Part shown: positions 1 through 10,269 of the stretch, one piece after another
How the letters are laid out: each line of letters opens with the position of its first letter
Numbering within the stretch: position 1 is the stretch's first letter
Assembly (NCBI RefSeq): GCF_014852585.1
Contig: NZ_JACVBX010000015.1
Span: forward strand, 1-64,000
Reading direction: 5' to 3'
Source: Pseudomonas sp. PDM18
Lineage (GTDB): Bacteria > Pseudomonadota > Gammaproteobacteria > Pseudomonadales > Pseudomonadaceae
Length of the DNA stretch: 64,000 nucleotides
Translations under genes and position numbers: made by a program
The notes under the pieces: model-generated
What the model saw: the letters and a program-made list of their open reading frames with translations, nothing else
What the model was told of the DNA's origin: nothing
Database searches by the model: none

Positions 1-182
1 AGGTCAGAGGACGGCGGGAGGCAGCTTGGGCTCCTACTCGTGCGACCAACACCGCGGACCTGCAGCTTGCCTCCCGTCGCTCTCACCTTCGAGCTTATCG
101 AGCTTTGCAGACACAAGCGGGCCATGCCCGCGACTGCGCACATGGTGCGCTCCTACTGGGGAGTGCCTGCGCTCGACGGCGA
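1..182. other. window edge, no gene recognised
   Basis: No reading frame with convincing codon use or family resemblance is visible here. A short GC-rich inverted repeat (GCGGG-ccat-CCCGC, near 118-132) lies downstream of the hydrolase gene on the minus strand but lacks a following T-run, so I do not call it a terminator. Confidence 0.4.
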
Positions 183-1043
183 TCAATGTTGCACCAGCCA
201 CTGAGCTATGCGCGGCCAGACTTCCAGGCTGGCATTGCGCGACAGCAGCAGGCGGTTATGGCTGTAATCCTCCCGCGCACCGGTCGCCAGCCCGAACAGC
301 TCCAGCTTCGCCTCTGTCCCTCCAAAGGCCTGCACCAGCGCCTCGCAACCCGCGAGCGGCGCGATGAAGGTATCGCCGCTGCCCGCCACGCCCAGCACCG
401 GCAGCTCGACGCTGCCTACCCCAGCGAGATAGTCGAAGCCTTCCAGCGAATCGAATCGCCGGCGGAAATTCCACTGGCACCATTGGCGCATCAGCCGGGC
501 GCTCTCCGCCTCGGGGCCGACGCTCTTAGCGCGGCTGGGCGCGATGCGTCTCCAGCGCAGCATCCAGTCAAACGCCTGGAGAGCCAGCCGGTGCCGCAGG
601 CTGGCTCCCGCCGCCGTGGCCTGCGAACCGATCAGCACCAGCGAGCGCAACCGTCGCTGCGCCAGGTCAGGATGGCGCGCCGCCCACATCGAGACGATCA
701 GCCCGCCGCCGGAGTGGCCCACCCAGTGCAGCGCCGTTTGCCCGGTGCGCTGGCTCACCGCATCGAGAATCGCCGGCACGTCCTGCTCGGCCACGTCGTC
801 GAAGCTGTGATGGAAGTCGTTGCGTGCGCTGTCGCCATGGCCGCGCCAATCGAACAGCCAGCAGGCGAAGCCCTGGCCGCCCAGGTAGTTGGCCAGGCCC
901 AGGCAACTGCGGTGGTTGGAGAAGGTGCCGTGGGTCAGCACGACGGGAACGCCATCTGCCGGGCCGACTCGGCGCAAGGCGAGATCGACGCCGTCGGCGG
1001 TACGGATCAGTTCCGGGAGGAGGGCGGCTTCTTGTGCGGTCAT
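183..1043 (-). CDS. alpha/beta-fold hydrolase
   Basis: A 286-residue alpha/beta hydrolase of unknown substrate. The nucleophile elbow GHSGGG sits near residue 109, the likely acid is the Asp in SGDTF (about 222) and the likely base the His in YSHNR (about 263). An HGTF oxyanion-type segment and a DWRGHGDS strand-turn are also present. The start is the ATG at 1043 (MTAQEAALLPEL); the frame stays open upstream, but those residues (Arg/Pro-rich) look non-coding. It lies just downstream of rlmG on the same strand (65 bp gap), so the two may be co-transcribed. The family covers esterases, lipases and other hydrolases; the sequence alone does not choose between them. Confidence 0.85.
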   Translation of the reverse strand: MTAQEAALLPELIRTADGVDLALRRVGPADGVPVVLTHGTFSNHRSCLGLANYLGGQGFACWLFDWRGHGDSARNDFHHSFDDVAEQDVPAILDAVSQRTGQTALHWVGHSGGGLIVSMWAARHPDLAQRRLRSLVLIGSQATAAGASLRHRLALQAFDWMLRWRRIAPSRAKSVGPEAESARLMRQWCQWNFRRRFDSLEGFDYLAGVGSVELPVLGVAGSGDTFIAPLAGCEALVQAFGGTEAKLELFGLATGAREDYSHNRLLLSRNASLEVWPRIAQWLVQH

Positions 1044-1108
1044 GGCGCGCTTCCGAGTGGGGGCGATCCATGCTGCTCCGGCGCGCGGGCCGGAGCAATC
1101 CCGACAGC

Positions 1109-2233
1109 TTATTTGGTCGCTTTCAGCACCACGAATTTCGGATTCGCCGCCACCTGCTCGACGCCGCGGAACAGGCGCTTGAGCTTGGCGTGGTAGCCCA
1201 GGTGGCGGTTGCCGACGATCCACAACTCGCCGCCGGTGACCAGCGCGGCGCGGGCCTGCTGGAACATGCGCCAGGCGAGGAAGTCGCCGACCACCTGCTG
1301 CTGGTGGAACGGCGGGTTGCAGAGGATCAGGTCGAGGGAGTCGGCGGGCTGGCTGGCGAGGCCGTCGTCGGGGTGGATATCCACCGGGCGCTCGCCGAGG
1401 GCGGCCTGCCAGTTCTCCCGCGCGGATTGCACGGCCATGTAGGACTCGTCCACCAGCGTCAGCTCGGCCTGCGGGTTGAGCAGGGCGAAGGCGATGCCCA
1501 GCACGCCGTTGCCGCAGCCCAGGTCTGCCGCGCGCACGGCGTGGTGAATCTGCGGCAGGTGCGGGAGGAAGGCGCGGGTGCCGATGTCCAGGCCTTCGCG
1601 GCAGAACACGTTGGCGTGGTTCAGCAGCGTCAGCGCGGGCTTGTCCAGGCGGTAGCGGCTGGGGTAGGGCGAGGAGGGCGCGGGGCGCTCCTCGGCGGTG
1701 GCCACCAGCAGGCGGGCCTTCTTCACGGCCAGCGATGCCTGCATCGGCCCTATGTATTTCTCCAGCAGGTCGCCAGCGGCGCGTGGCAGGTGCTTGACCA
1801 TGCCGGCGGCGACGACTTTCCCGCCCGGCGCGAGCTGGCCGTGCAGGCGGATCAGCTGTTCTTCCAGCAGCGCGAGGGTCTTGGGCACGCGGATCAGCAC
1901 ATGATCGAACGGGCCCCGCGGGGTTTCGCTGGCGGGGACGAAGGTCAGCGGCGCTTCGGCGAGGCCGTTGCGTTCGAGATTGCGCTCAAGGGCGATGAAG
2001 CCCAGGTGCGAATCGCCGCTGCTGGTCAGGCGCACATGGGGCGCGAGGCTGGCGGCGAGGGCGCCGAAGCTGTCGTTGAGCACCAGCACGCGGCTGTCTG
2101 CGCCGACGCCCTGCTCGTGGAGATGGCTGAGCAGGTACTCGTCGGCCGCATCGAAGGCCTGCAGCGGGTCTTCGCGCTGTTCGGGGTGGCGGACCAGGTC
2201 GAGCTGGGCGAAGGGGCTGGCGAGGACGGGCAT
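1109..2233 (-). CDS. rlmG: 23S rRNA (guanine-N2)-methyltransferase RlmG
   Basis: A 374-residue class I SAM-dependent methyltransferase matching RlmG (YgjO), which methylates a guanine of 23S rRNA at N2. The N-terminal half (about 1-180) is the degenerate methyltransferase-like domain of this family; the catalytic half has the SAM-binding segment DLGCGNGVLG (about 235) and the NPPFHQ active-site motif (about 305). The start chosen is ATG 2233 (MPVLASPFAQLDLVRHP), which lines up with the N-terminus I recall for E. coli RlmG; an upstream in-frame ATG at 2287 would add 18 poorly conserved-looking residues. The length is normal for the family. Confidence 0.88.
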   Translation of the reverse strand: MPVLASPFAQLDLVRHPEQREDPLQAFDAADEYLLSHLHEQGVGADSRVLVLNDSFGALAASLAPHVRLTSSGDSHLGFIALERNLERNGLAEAPLTFVPASETPRGPFDHVLIRVPKTLALLEEQLIRLHGQLAPGGKVVAAGMVKHLPRAAGDLLEKYIGPMQASLAVKKARLLVATAEERPAPSSPYPSRYRLDKPALTLLNHANVFCREGLDIGTRAFLPHLPQIHHAVRAADLGCGNGVLGIAFALLNPQAELTLVDESYMAVQSARENWQAALGERPVDIHPDDGLASQPADSLDLILCNPPFHQQQVVGDFLAWRMFQQARAALVTGGELWIVGNRHLGYHAKLKRLFRGVEQVAANPKFVVLKATK

Positions 2234-3562
<1,329 letters not shown>

Positions 3563-3682
3563 TCCACCGGGACTGATCCAGAGCAGGCTTGTGGCGATCT
3601 CCGCGGATAGCCACAAGCCTTGCGGGTGTTTCTCGCGCCGGGAATACGGGAAAATGGGCCGTTGCCTGCAAAGGAGCGGACG

Positions 3683-4459
3683 ATGACCGCCAGCGAAGAG
3701 AAGTTCACCCGCCAGACCCTGGTGGAGGTGCAGACGCTCACCCCGAGCCTGTTCACCCTGCGCACCACCCGCGACAGCGGCTACCGCTTCCGTGCCGGGC
3801 AGTTCGCTCGCCTGGGCGTTTACAAGCCCAGCGGTAGCATCGTCTGGCGCGCCTACTCGATGGTCTCGGCGCCCCACGATGACTTCCTCGAGTTCTTCTC
3901 CATCGTCGTTCCCGGCGGTGAATTCACCAGCGAGCTCAGCCGCCTGCGTGTCGGCGACCAGTTGCTGGTGGATCGCCAGGCCTTCGGCTTCCTCACCCTG
4001 TACCGCTTCCCCGATGGCCGCGACCTCTGGCTGCTGTCCACCGGTACCGGTCTGGCGCCGTTCCTGTCGATCCTGCAGGACTTCGAGGTGTGGGAACGCT
4101 TCGAGACCATCAAGCTGGTCTACAGCGCCCGCGAGGAAAAGGAGCTGGCCTACCGCGACCTGATCGCCAGCTTCGGCGCGATGGAGCATCTGGCCGAACA
4201 TATCCACAAGCTGCAGTTCATCCCGGTGGTTACCCGCGAACAGGTGCCCGGCTGCCTGAATGCGCGGCTCACCACGCTGATCGAGAACGGCGAGCTGGAA
4301 CGTGCCGCCGGTCTGGAACTGACCCCGGAACATTCACGGGTGATGCTCTGCGGTAACCCGCAGATGATCGAGGACACCCGCGCCGTGCTGAAGGCCCGCG
4401 GCATGAGCCTGGCACTGACGCGCAAGCCCGGCCAGATCGCCGTGGAAAACTATTGGTAA
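3683..4459 (+). CDS. fprB: ferredoxin--NADP(+) reductase
   Basis: A 258-residue bacterial-type ferredoxin/flavodoxin-NADP+ reductase that moves electrons between NADPH and ferredoxin or flavodoxin in the cytosol. The FAD-binding signature RAYS (residues about 56-59) and the STGTGLAPFLS nucleotide-binding loop (about 117) are clear, as are the NADP-domain segment MLCGNPQMI and a C-terminus ending in an aromatic Trp (VENYW), as in E. coli Fpr. It starts at ATG 3683 behind a strong AAAGGAG (3670-3676). It differs from the FprA type I remember from Pseudomonas and fits FprB better; the symbol rests on that and on gene order. Confidence 0.85.
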   Translation: MTASEEKFTRQTLVEVQTLTPSLFTLRTTRDSGYRFRAGQFARLGVYKPSGSIVWRAYSMVSAPHDDFLEFFSIVVPGGEFTSELSRLRVGDQLLVDRQAFGFLTLYRFPDGRDLWLLSTGTGLAPFLSILQDFEVWERFETIKLVYSAREEKELAYRDLIASFGAMEHLAEHIHKLQFIPVVTREQVPGCLNARLTTLIENGELERAAGLELTPEHSRVMLCGNPQMIEDTRAVLKARGMSLALTRKPGQIAVENYW

Positions 4460-4489
4460 GCCCGGCTCGATAGATTTTGAAAAGATTGT

Positions 4490-4520
4490 CCCCTTAGGGC
4501 GGCGAGGCTTTGCCCTTAGG
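4490..4520 (+). promoter_or_regulatory. CCCTTAGG direct/inverted repeat in the leader of the TerC-type gene
   Basis: CCCCTTAGGGC (4490-4500) and GCCCTTAGG (4512-4520) form both a direct repeat of CCCTTAGG and a near-perfect hairpin around a GC-rich loop. It lies in the 229-bp region between fpr and the TerC/CBS gene. I do not see the GGGGAGTAG hallmark of a yybP-ykoY riboswitch here, although many TerC genes have one. The function is unknown. Confidence 0.35.
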
Positions 4521-4551
4521 ATAGGTGTCCGTTTCCCTTTTTCCGGACCTT

Positions 4552-4701
4552 ATGGACAGTCAAAGTACAACGCCGATCCCCGTATCTACCCCCGTAGAGC
4601 CGGCGTTCGGCGAACCTCCCCCGGCACCCGCGTTCGCGGATAAGCCTTCCCAACCTGCCATGGCGCGCACCCAGCGAGGTCGTTCGACATGGAATGGTTG
4701 A
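4552..4701 (+). CDS. possible 49-codon upstream ORF overlapping the TerC-type gene start
   Basis: An open frame from ATG 4552 to TGA 4699-4701 encodes a Pro/Ser/Thr-rich peptide beginning [19 protein letters not shown]. Its stop lies 10 nt inside the next gene, an arrangement compatible with translational coupling. No good Shine-Dalgarno precedes the ATG (TTTTTCCGGACCTT), and the Pro-rich composition could arise by chance in GC-rich DNA. I list it as a possibility only. Confidence 0.2.
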   Translation: MDSQSTTPIPVSTPVEPAFGEPPPAPAFADKPSQPAMARTQRGRSTWNG

Positions 4702-6239
4702 TGGACCCCACAGCCTGGCTCGGCCTACTCACCCTGATCCTGCTCGAGCTGGTGCTCGGCATCGACAACCTGGTCTTCATCGCAATCCTCGCGGACAAGC
4801 TGCCGCCGCACCTGCGCGACCGCGCGCGACTGATCGGCCTGTCGCTGGCGCTGCTGATGCGCCTGGGCCTGCTGGCGAGCATTTCCTGGCTGGTCACGCT
4901 CACCGCGCCGCTGATCGAGGTGTTCGGCAAGAGCTTCTCCGGCCGCGACCTGATCATGCTGTTCGGTGGTCTGTTCCTGTTGTTCAAGGCCACGCTGGAA
5001 CTGCATGAACGCCTGGAAGGCCGTGTGCACACCTCCAACGGCAAGCGCGTCTACGCCGCCTTCTGGCCGGTGGTCGCGCAGATCGTGGTGCTGGACGCGG
5101 TGTTCTCCCTCGACGCGGTGATCACCGCCGTGGGCATGGTCGAGCAGCTGGAAGTGATGATGATCGCGGTCATCTTCTCCATCGGCCTGATGATGGTGGC
5201 CAGCAAGCCGCTGACCCGCTTCGTCAACGAGCACCCGACGGTGATCATGCTGTGCCTGGGCTTCCTGCTGATGATCGGTTTCAGCCTGACCGCCGAAGGC
5301 CTGGGCTTCCACATCCCGAAAGGCTACCTGTACGCCGCCATCGGCTTCAGCCTGCTGATCGAGATGGCCAACCAGCTGGTGCGCTGGAAACGCCAGAAGA
5401 GCCAGCGCGGCCAGCGTGGTCTGCGCCAGCGGACCGCCCACGCCGTGCTGCGCCTGATGGGTGGCAAGGTCGACGCCGACGAGGTGGGCGAAGACATCGC
5501 CGACCTGGTGGGTGAAGACGATGGCGGCGACGCGCCGTTCCACCGCCGCGAGCGGGTGATGATCAGTGGTGTGCTGGGCCTGGCCGAGCGTCCGGTCAAA
5601 GCCGTGATGATCGACCGCCAGCGCGTGCACCGCGTGGACCTGGCCGACAGCCCGGAGAGCATCCGCCGCGCACTGCTGGAGTCGCCATACTCGCGCCTGC
5701 TGGTGATCAGCGAAGGCAATATCGACGAGCCGCTGGGCTACGTGCACAAGAAGGAACTGTTCTCCGCCCTGCTGCAGGGCCGCGAACTGGACATCCTCCC
5801 GCTGCTGCGCGAGCCGCTGAGCCTGCCGGACAGCAGCACGGTGCTGGGCGCGCTGGAGCTGATGCGTGAGGCCTCGACCCACCTGGCCTTCGTGGTCAAC
5901 GAGTTCGGTGGCTTCGAGGGCATGCTGAGCCTGACTGACGTGCTGGAGGCCATCGCCGGTGAGCTGCCGGACGCCAGCGAGGTGTCCGGTACCGACATCG
6001 AAGCGGAGGCGGGCGCTTACCGGGTGGATGGCGCCGTGACGCTGTCGGCGCTGGCCGAGCGGGTGGGCTTCCACGCCCGCCCGACGGCCGAGTACCAGAC
6101 CCTCGGCGGGCTGGCGCTCAAGCACCTTGGCCGCTTGCCGGCCAAGGGTGACACGCTGGAACTGGGCGGCTGGCGCCTGGAGGTGACGGAGGTCAGCGAG
6201 CGGCGCATCGGCCGCGTGCTGCTGACGCCGCCGGGCTGA
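4689..6239 (+). CDS. TerC-family membrane protein with CBS pair and CorC/HlyC domain (YoaE/YegH type)
   Basis: A 516-residue inner-membrane protein. Residues 1-240 form the TerC domain, with about seven hydrophobic helices and acidic intramembrane motifs ([14 protein letters not shown] near residue 18, [12 protein letters not shown] near 137) typical of a metal-ion pathway. A charged linker (about 235-290) leads to a cytoplasmic CBS pair (about 300-430, with [12 protein letters not shown]) and a C-terminal CorC_HlyC domain (about 440-510). The length matches E. coli YoaE. TerC-family proteins are linked to metal export, including manganese, and envelope metalation; that role is inferred here. 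The start at ATG 4689 has GAGG about 10 nt upstream and matches the family N-terminus ([13 protein letters not shown]). Confidence 0.85.
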   Translation: MEWLMDPTAWLGLLTLILLELVLGIDNLVFIAILADKLPPHLRDRARLIGLSLALLMRLGLLASISWLVTLTAPLIEVFGKSFSGRDLIMLFGGLFLLFKATLELHERLEGRVHTSNGKRVYAAFWPVVAQIVVLDAVFSLDAVITAVGMVEQLEVMMIAVIFSIGLMMVASKPLTRFVNEHPTVIMLCLGFLLMIGFSLTAEGLGFHIPKGYLYAAIGFSLLIEMANQLVRWKRQKSQRGQRGLRQRTAHAVLRLMGGKVDADEVGEDIADLVGEDDGGDAPFHRRERVMISGVLGLAERPVKAVMIDRQRVHRVDLADSPESIRRALLESPYSRLLVISEGNIDEPLGYVHKKELFSALLQGRELDILPLLREPLSLPDSSTVLGALELMREASTHLAFVVNEFGGFEGMLSLTDVLEAIAGELPDASEVSGTDIEAEAGAYRVDGAVTLSALAERVGFHARPTAEYQTLGGLALKHLGRLPAKGDTLELGGWRLEVTEVSERRIGRVLLTPPG

Positions 6240-6278
6240 CGCCAGGCGGGGCCGCCCCCGGCCCGGTCAGCGATCTGC

Positions 6279-6695
6279 TCAAGGAGCGCGGTTGTTCTGC
6301 TGCTTGAGCAGGTCGCGGATCTCGGTCAGCAGGGTTTCTTCAGCGCTCGGCACCGGCGGGGCGCTGGGCTCTACGGCCTCTTCACGCTTGAGCTTGTTGA
6401 TGGCCTTCACGCCCATGAAGATGGCGAAGGCCACGATAATGAAGTCCAGGCAGGTCTGAATGAATTTGCCGTAGGCCAGCATCACCGCCGGCGTCTGGCC
6501 CTCGGCGGCCTTGAGCGTGATCGCCAGGTCGGAGAAGTCCATGCCGCCGATCAGCAGGCCGATGGGCGGCATAATCACGTCGCCGACGAAGGACGAGACG
6601 ATCTTGCCGAAGGCGGCGCCGATGATGATACCGACGGCCATGTCGACCACGTTGCCCTTGACGGCGAAGGCCTTGAATTCGTTGAGCAGACTCAT
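6279..6695 (-). CDS. mscL: large-conductance mechanosensitive channel MscL
   Basis: A 138-residue MscL that opens on membrane tension to release solutes during hypo-osmotic shock. The amphipathic N-terminus [20 protein letters not shown] precedes TM1 ([23 protein letters not shown]), then the periplasmic loop, TM2 ([16 protein letters not shown]) and a C-terminal helical bundle ([15 protein letters not shown]). The start is ATG 6695; AAGGAG lies 6-11 nt upstream on the minus strand. It converges with the TerC-type gene (39 bp between stops). Confidence 0.95.
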   Translation of the reverse strand: MSLLNEFKAFAVKGNVVDMAVGIIIGAAFGKIVSSFVGDVIMPPIGLLIGGMDFSDLAITLKAAEGQTPAVMLAYGKFIQTCLDFIIVAFAIFMGVKAINKLKREEAVEPSAPPVPSAEETLLTEIRDLLKQQNNRAP

Positions 6696-6866
6696 GCACA
6701 GACTCCTTGTTACGCAAGATAGAGGGGGACAGGCGCAGTTTAGCGGCCCGTCGCCGTCTGAACACCCCACGCACAGTCAATTCCAACGGTATGACCGGCG
6801 GCGGTGGGCGACATCGCTCAGTGGTCTAGGCTTATCGGGCAATCCAACAACAGAAGGACGCCCGCC

Positions 6867-7109
6867 ATGCCGCTCGAGCATCATCCCCTGTCCCGCGAAT
6901 TCCCTGACCAGAAGGCCCTGATGACCCGGTTGCACGGGAAGGACGCGAACTTCACCCGCATGGCCGCCAGCTACGAGGAGCTGGACAAGAAAATCTACGA
7001 CATCGAGGACGGCCGTCAGGCGATGGACGACCTCGCTCTCAATTCCCTCAAACTGCAACGCGTGGCGCTGAAGGACGAGATTTCCGACCTGCTCAAGCGA
7101 TCCGGTTGA
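6867..7109 (+). CDS. DUF465 (YdcH-family) small protein
   Basis: An 80-residue, highly charged helical protein of the YdcH/DUF465 type, with the family signature HPLSREFPDQKALMTRLHGKD followed by a helical hairpin. Molecular role unknown. The start is ATG 6867, preceded by AGAAGGA with good spacing. A second family member follows 76 bp downstream, so the two probably arose by duplication. Confidence 0.8.
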   Translation: MPLEHHPLSREFPDQKALMTRLHGKDANFTRMAASYEELDKKIYDIEDGRQAMDDLALNSLKLQRVALKDEISDLLKRSG

Positions 7110-7185
7110 GCTTGACCAGAGTCAAGGGTGCGTGTCGGAGCGAGGCGTAGGCTCCCGTCATCTCTTTCCAACCGGTGCCACCGCC

Positions 7186-7428
7186 ATGCGTAAAGCTATT
7201 TCGTCCTCTGGCAACTCCGTCACCAAGCTCCCCAAACGCAACGCCGAAACCCTGCGCGCGCAGGAACGCCTGGTTCGTCTGAAGCTGCAGTACGAACTGC
7301 TGGATCAGCGCATTGGTCGCGTGGAGGAGGGCATCGAGCGTCCCGACTGCACCCTGGCCTCGCTGCTGATGCGCCGTGAAAGCCTCAAGCACGATATGGA
7401 GAGCCAGTATCGCCGCCTGGCGAGCTAA
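7186..7428 (+). CDS. second DUF465-type small protein
   Basis: An 80-residue helical, basic protein (MRKAISSSGNSVTKLPKRN...) with the same length and heptad-like hairpin as the preceding DUF465 protein, but with weaker conservation. No clear Shine-Dalgarno precedes ATG 7186. Its stop codon touches the left arm of the palindromic repeat that starts at 7428. Role unknown. Confidence 0.65.
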   Translation: MRKAISSSGNSVTKLPKRNAETLRAQERLVRLKLQYELLDQRIGRVEEGIERPDCTLASLLMRRESLKHDMESQYRRLAS

Positions 7429-7570
7429 GAACCTGTTTACGGTCTGCTGCGCGTCGGCAGAACCGCGCTGAAATCGGCCTCGGGGTGCTCATTTACTGCG
7501 CGTAAACTCCGCTCCCTCAACCGATTTCAGCGCACTTCTGCTCTAGCTCGCGAGACCGTAAATAGGTTCT
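7428..7570. repeat. long palindromic intergenic element (copy A)
   Basis: Nested inverted repeats. The 18-bp outer arms 7428-7445 and 7553-7570 differ at one position (AGAACCT ... AGGTTCT). The inner arms GCAGAA/GCGCTGAAATCGG (7457-7477) pair with CCGATTTCAGCGC/TTCTGC (7521-7541). The tip carries TGCTCATTTACT-gcgc-GTAAACTCCGC. A second element with the same tip motif but different arms lies at 12557-12679. Confidence 0.75.
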
Positions 7571-7627
7571 GAACCGCTCCACCCGATTGGCTTATGATGG
7601 GGACTTTGCATTCGACGGAAGTCCCCC

Positions 7628-9007
7628 ATGGCCAAGGCCAAGCGCATGTACGGCTGCACCGAGTGCGGCGCCACCTACCCGAAATGGGCCGGCCAGTGCC
7701 CTGATTGCGGTGCCTGGAACACGCTGGTCGAAACCGTCATCGACACCACCCCCACCGGTGGATCGGCCAGCAGCTCTTCCGGCCGCGGCGGCTGGGCTGG
7801 CCAGCAGGCCAACATCAAGACCCTCGCCGAAGTCAGCGTCGAGGAAATGCCACGCTTCTCCACCGCCTCGGCGGAGCTGGACCGCGCCCTGGGCGGCGGC
7901 CTGGTCGATGGCTCGGTCGTGCTGATCGGCGGCGATCCCGGCATCGGCAAGTCCACCATCCTCCTGCAGACCCTCTGCAACATCGCCACGCGCCTGCCGG
8001 CGCTCTATGTCACGGGTGAGGAATCCCAGCAGCAGGTCGCCATGCGCGCCCGCCGTCTGGGCCTGCCCGAGGACAAGCTCAAGGTCATGACCGAGACCTG
8101 CATCGAGACCATCATCGCCACGGCGCGCCAGGAGCAGCCCAAAGTGATGGTGATCGACTCGATCCAGACCATCTTCACTGAACAGTTGCAATCCGCACCC
8201 GGCGGCGTCGCCCAGGTGCGCGAAAGCGCGGCGCTGCTGGTGCGTTTCGCCAAGCAGAGCGGCACGGCGATCTTCCTGGTCGGCCACGTCACCAAGGAAG
8301 GCTCCCTGGCTGGCCCGCGCGTGCTGGAGCACATGGTCGACACCGTGCTGTATTTCGAGGGTGAATCCGATGGCCGCCTACGCCTGCTGCGGGCGGTGAA
8401 GAACCGCTTCGGTGCGGTGAACGAGCTGGGCGTGTTCGCCATGACCGACCGTGGTTTGAAGGAAGTTTCCAACCCGTCAGCCATCTTCCTCACCCGTGCT
8501 CAGGAATCGGTGCCGGGCAGCGTGGTCATGGCCACCTGGGAAGGCTCGCGGCCCATGCTGGTGGAAGTACAGGCGTTGGTGGACACCAGCCACCTGGCGA
8601 ACCCGCGCCGCGTGACCCTGGGCCTGGACCAGAATCGCCTGGCCATGCTGCTGGCGGTGCTGCATCGCCACGGCGGCATCCCGACCTACGATCAGGATGT
8701 GTTCTTGAACGTGGTTGGCGGTGTGAAGGTTCTGGAAACGGCGTCGGACCTGGCGCTGATGGCCGCGGTGATGTCCAGCCTGCGCAATCGTCCGCTCGAT
8801 CACCAGTTGCTGGTATTCGGCGAGGTCGGTCTGTCCGGCGAGGTGCGCCCGGTGCCCAGTGGACAGGAGCGTCTGAAGGAAGCCGCCAAGCACGGCTTCA
8901 AGCGCGCCATCGTACCCAAGGGCAACGCGCCGAAGGAGTCGCCGCCAGGCCTGCAGGTCATCGCGGTGACACGCTTGGAGCAGGCGCTGGATGCGTTGTT
9001 CGAATAG
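7628..9007 (+). CDS. radA: DNA repair protein RadA (branch-migration ATPase)
   Basis: A 459-residue RadA/Sms, the RecA paralogue that drives branch migration of recombination intermediates. Visible: the N-terminal C4 zinc finger (C10, C13, C24, C27), the Walker A GGDPGIGKST (about 101-110), Walker B (VMVIDSIQTI), the RadA-specific KNRFG motif (about 257) and the C-terminal Lon-protease-like domain (LVFGEVGLSGEVRPV, without a catalytic Ser). Full length. The start is ATG 7628; upstream sits the palindromic element, so it is probably transcribed on its own. Confidence 0.96.
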   Translation: MAKAKRMYGCTECGATYPKWAGQCPDCGAWNTLVETVIDTTPTGGSASSSSGRGGWAGQQANIKTLAEVSVEEMPRFSTASAELDRALGGGLVDGSVVLIGGDPGIGKSTILLQTLCNIATRLPALYVTGEESQQQVAMRARRLGLPEDKLKVMTETCIETIIATARQEQPKVMVIDSIQTIFTEQLQSAPGGVAQVRESAALLVRFAKQSGTAIFLVGHVTKEGSLAGPRVLEHMVDTVLYFEGESDGRLRLLRAVKNRFGAVNELGVFAMTDRGLKEVSNPSAIFLTRAQESVPGSVVMATWEGSRPMLVEVQALVDTSHLANPRRVTLGLDQNRLAMLLAVLHRHGGIPTYDQDVFLNVVGGVKVLETASDLALMAAVMSSLRNRPLDHQLLVFGEVGLSGEVRPVPSGQERLKEAAKHGFKRAIVPKGNAPKESPPGLQVIAVTRLEQALDALFE

Positions 9008-9026
9008 AGGCTCGCTCCTGAGCGAC

Positions 9027-9395
9027 TCAATGCTCGCTGAGCAGCGTCAGCTCCCGCTCCAGCAGTGACTCGTCACCCAGGTTCAGTTCCACCAGGCGCC
9101 TCAGGTGACTGATGGAGTCCAGGTCGATGTGCCGGCAGTTGAAGCCCAGCAGGCCTTCACGCTCCCAGGCGAGGTCGGCCTCCATATAGACGTTGACGTC
9201 GAAGCCCAGGTAGATGCGCACCTGCACCGGTTCCTGCGCGACGATGTTCCAGTGTTCCGGCCGCTGCACCAGCAGGCCCTGCAGGGACAAGTCCAGCAGC
9301 GTCACCTTCCAGCGCAGGTCGCCCTGGCTGATCTCGGTGCCGGCGTCGAAGGCGATGCGCTGGAAGCGCCGGCGCTCGTCGTGATCGTCAGTCAT
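9027..9395 (-). CDS. mapZ: PilZ-domain c-di-GMP adaptor (MapZ-like)
   Basis: A 122-residue single PilZ domain. The c-di-GMP-binding motifs are an RxxxR-type stretch (DERRRFQRI, residues about 5-13) and DxSxxG (DLSLQG). The C-terminal helix ([17 protein letters not shown]) is almost what I recall for P. aeruginosa MapZ (PA4608), which binds the chemotaxis methyltransferase CheR1 in a c-di-GMP-dependent way and alters flagellar switching. The start is ATG 9395. It converges with radA (19 bp apart), as I recall for P. aeruginosa. Confidence 0.88.
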   Translation of the reverse strand: MTDDHDERRRFQRIAFDAGTEISQGDLRWKVTLLDLSLQGLLVQRPEHWNIVAQEPVQVRIYLGFDVNVYMEADLAWEREGLLGFNCRHIDLDSISHLRRLVELNLGDESLLERELTLLSEH

Positions 9396-9574
9396 GTCGT
9401 GGCTCTCCGGCCGTTTCTGCTTCGCCTCACTATAGACGCAAGGCAATGCTGACGCGTCGGAAGCCAGTCGTTGAGGTGGCGTCCGTCAGAGGCGCGTCGC
9501 ACGGGTTTGACAGCTTGCGGACCCTCGCCAAAGCTCCATGTGCGTTTAACCACCACAACTGCGGAGTGCAGAGC

Positions 9575-10084
9575 ATGGACAATAAACTCATCAAGGGTCT
9601 GATTTTTGGGGTTATCAGCGTTGCCAGCCTGGCAGCGCACGCGGACGAAGCCGGGCAGAGCGGCAAGGGCTGCGGCTGGGGCAACATGGTCTTCGACGGT
9701 CAGCGCGGCCTGTTCCCGCACCTGCTGGCCACTACCACCAACGGCACCTCGGGCAACGCCACCTTCGGCCTGACCTCCGGCACCAACGGCTGCGACGCCA
9801 GCCAGCGCATCTCCTACGGCGGCCGCTCGATCTTCGCCATGAACGGCATGCTCGACAACATCGCCGAGAACATGGCCCAGGGCCACGGAGAGGCCCTGGA
9901 CGCCTATGCCGTCCTGCTGGGCATCCCCACTCAGGATCGTGCGCACTTCGCCCAGGTCACCCAGCAGCACTTCGGTGAGATCTTCACTTCCAAGGACGCC
10001 ACCGGGGAGCAGGTGCTGAACAACACCCTGGCCGTGATGAGCCGTGACCAGACTCTGGCGCAGTACGCCAAGCAGCCAGCCTGA
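9575..10084 (+). CDS. DUF3015-family exported protein
   Basis: A 169-residue protein with a signal peptide (KLIKGLIFGVISVASLAAHA, cleavage near residue 20) and a Gly/Asn/Thr-rich mature region starting GKGCGWGNMVFDGQRGLFPH, which fits DUF3015. Two Cys residues could form a periplasmic disulfide. The start is ATG 9575 with GGAG about 9 nt upstream. A terminator follows. The function of the family is not known. Confidence 0.8.
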   Translation: MDNKLIKGLIFGVISVASLAAHADEAGQSGKGCGWGNMVFDGQRGLFPHLLATTTNGTSGNATFGLTSGTNGCDASQRISYGGRSIFAMNGMLDNIAENMAQGHGEALDAYAVLLGIPTQDRAHFAQVTQQHFGEIFTSKDATGEQVLNNTLAVMSRDQTLAQYAKQPA

Positions 10085-10102
10085 CTGGACGTCGCGCCGC
10101 CA

Positions 10103-10128
10103 AGGCCCGCCACAGGCGGGCCTTTTCA
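10103..10128 (+). terminator. rho-independent terminator after the DUF3015 gene
   Basis: GGCCCGCC-aca-GGCGGGCC followed by TTTTCATT, 19 bp past the stop codon. Confidence 0.85.
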
Positions 10129-10269
10129 TTTCCTGACCCTGCGGTCGAACGCGTTGACCTCCGGCAATAAGCGCGTAACCGCCCTAGACTAAGGTCGTAT
10201 GAATGGGTCGCCGGAAAAGACTAGAATTTTTCTGCGAATTCTCGCCTTCAAACTGTCGGAAGCCTCGCT

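Noticed and set aside
4660-4700. A yybP-ykoY riboswitch before the TerC/CBS gene
   Set aside because: I looked for GGGGAGTAG and the CTTTGACC-type 3' end upstream of 4689 and did not find them; the element is instead present before the exchanger at 62672-63685.
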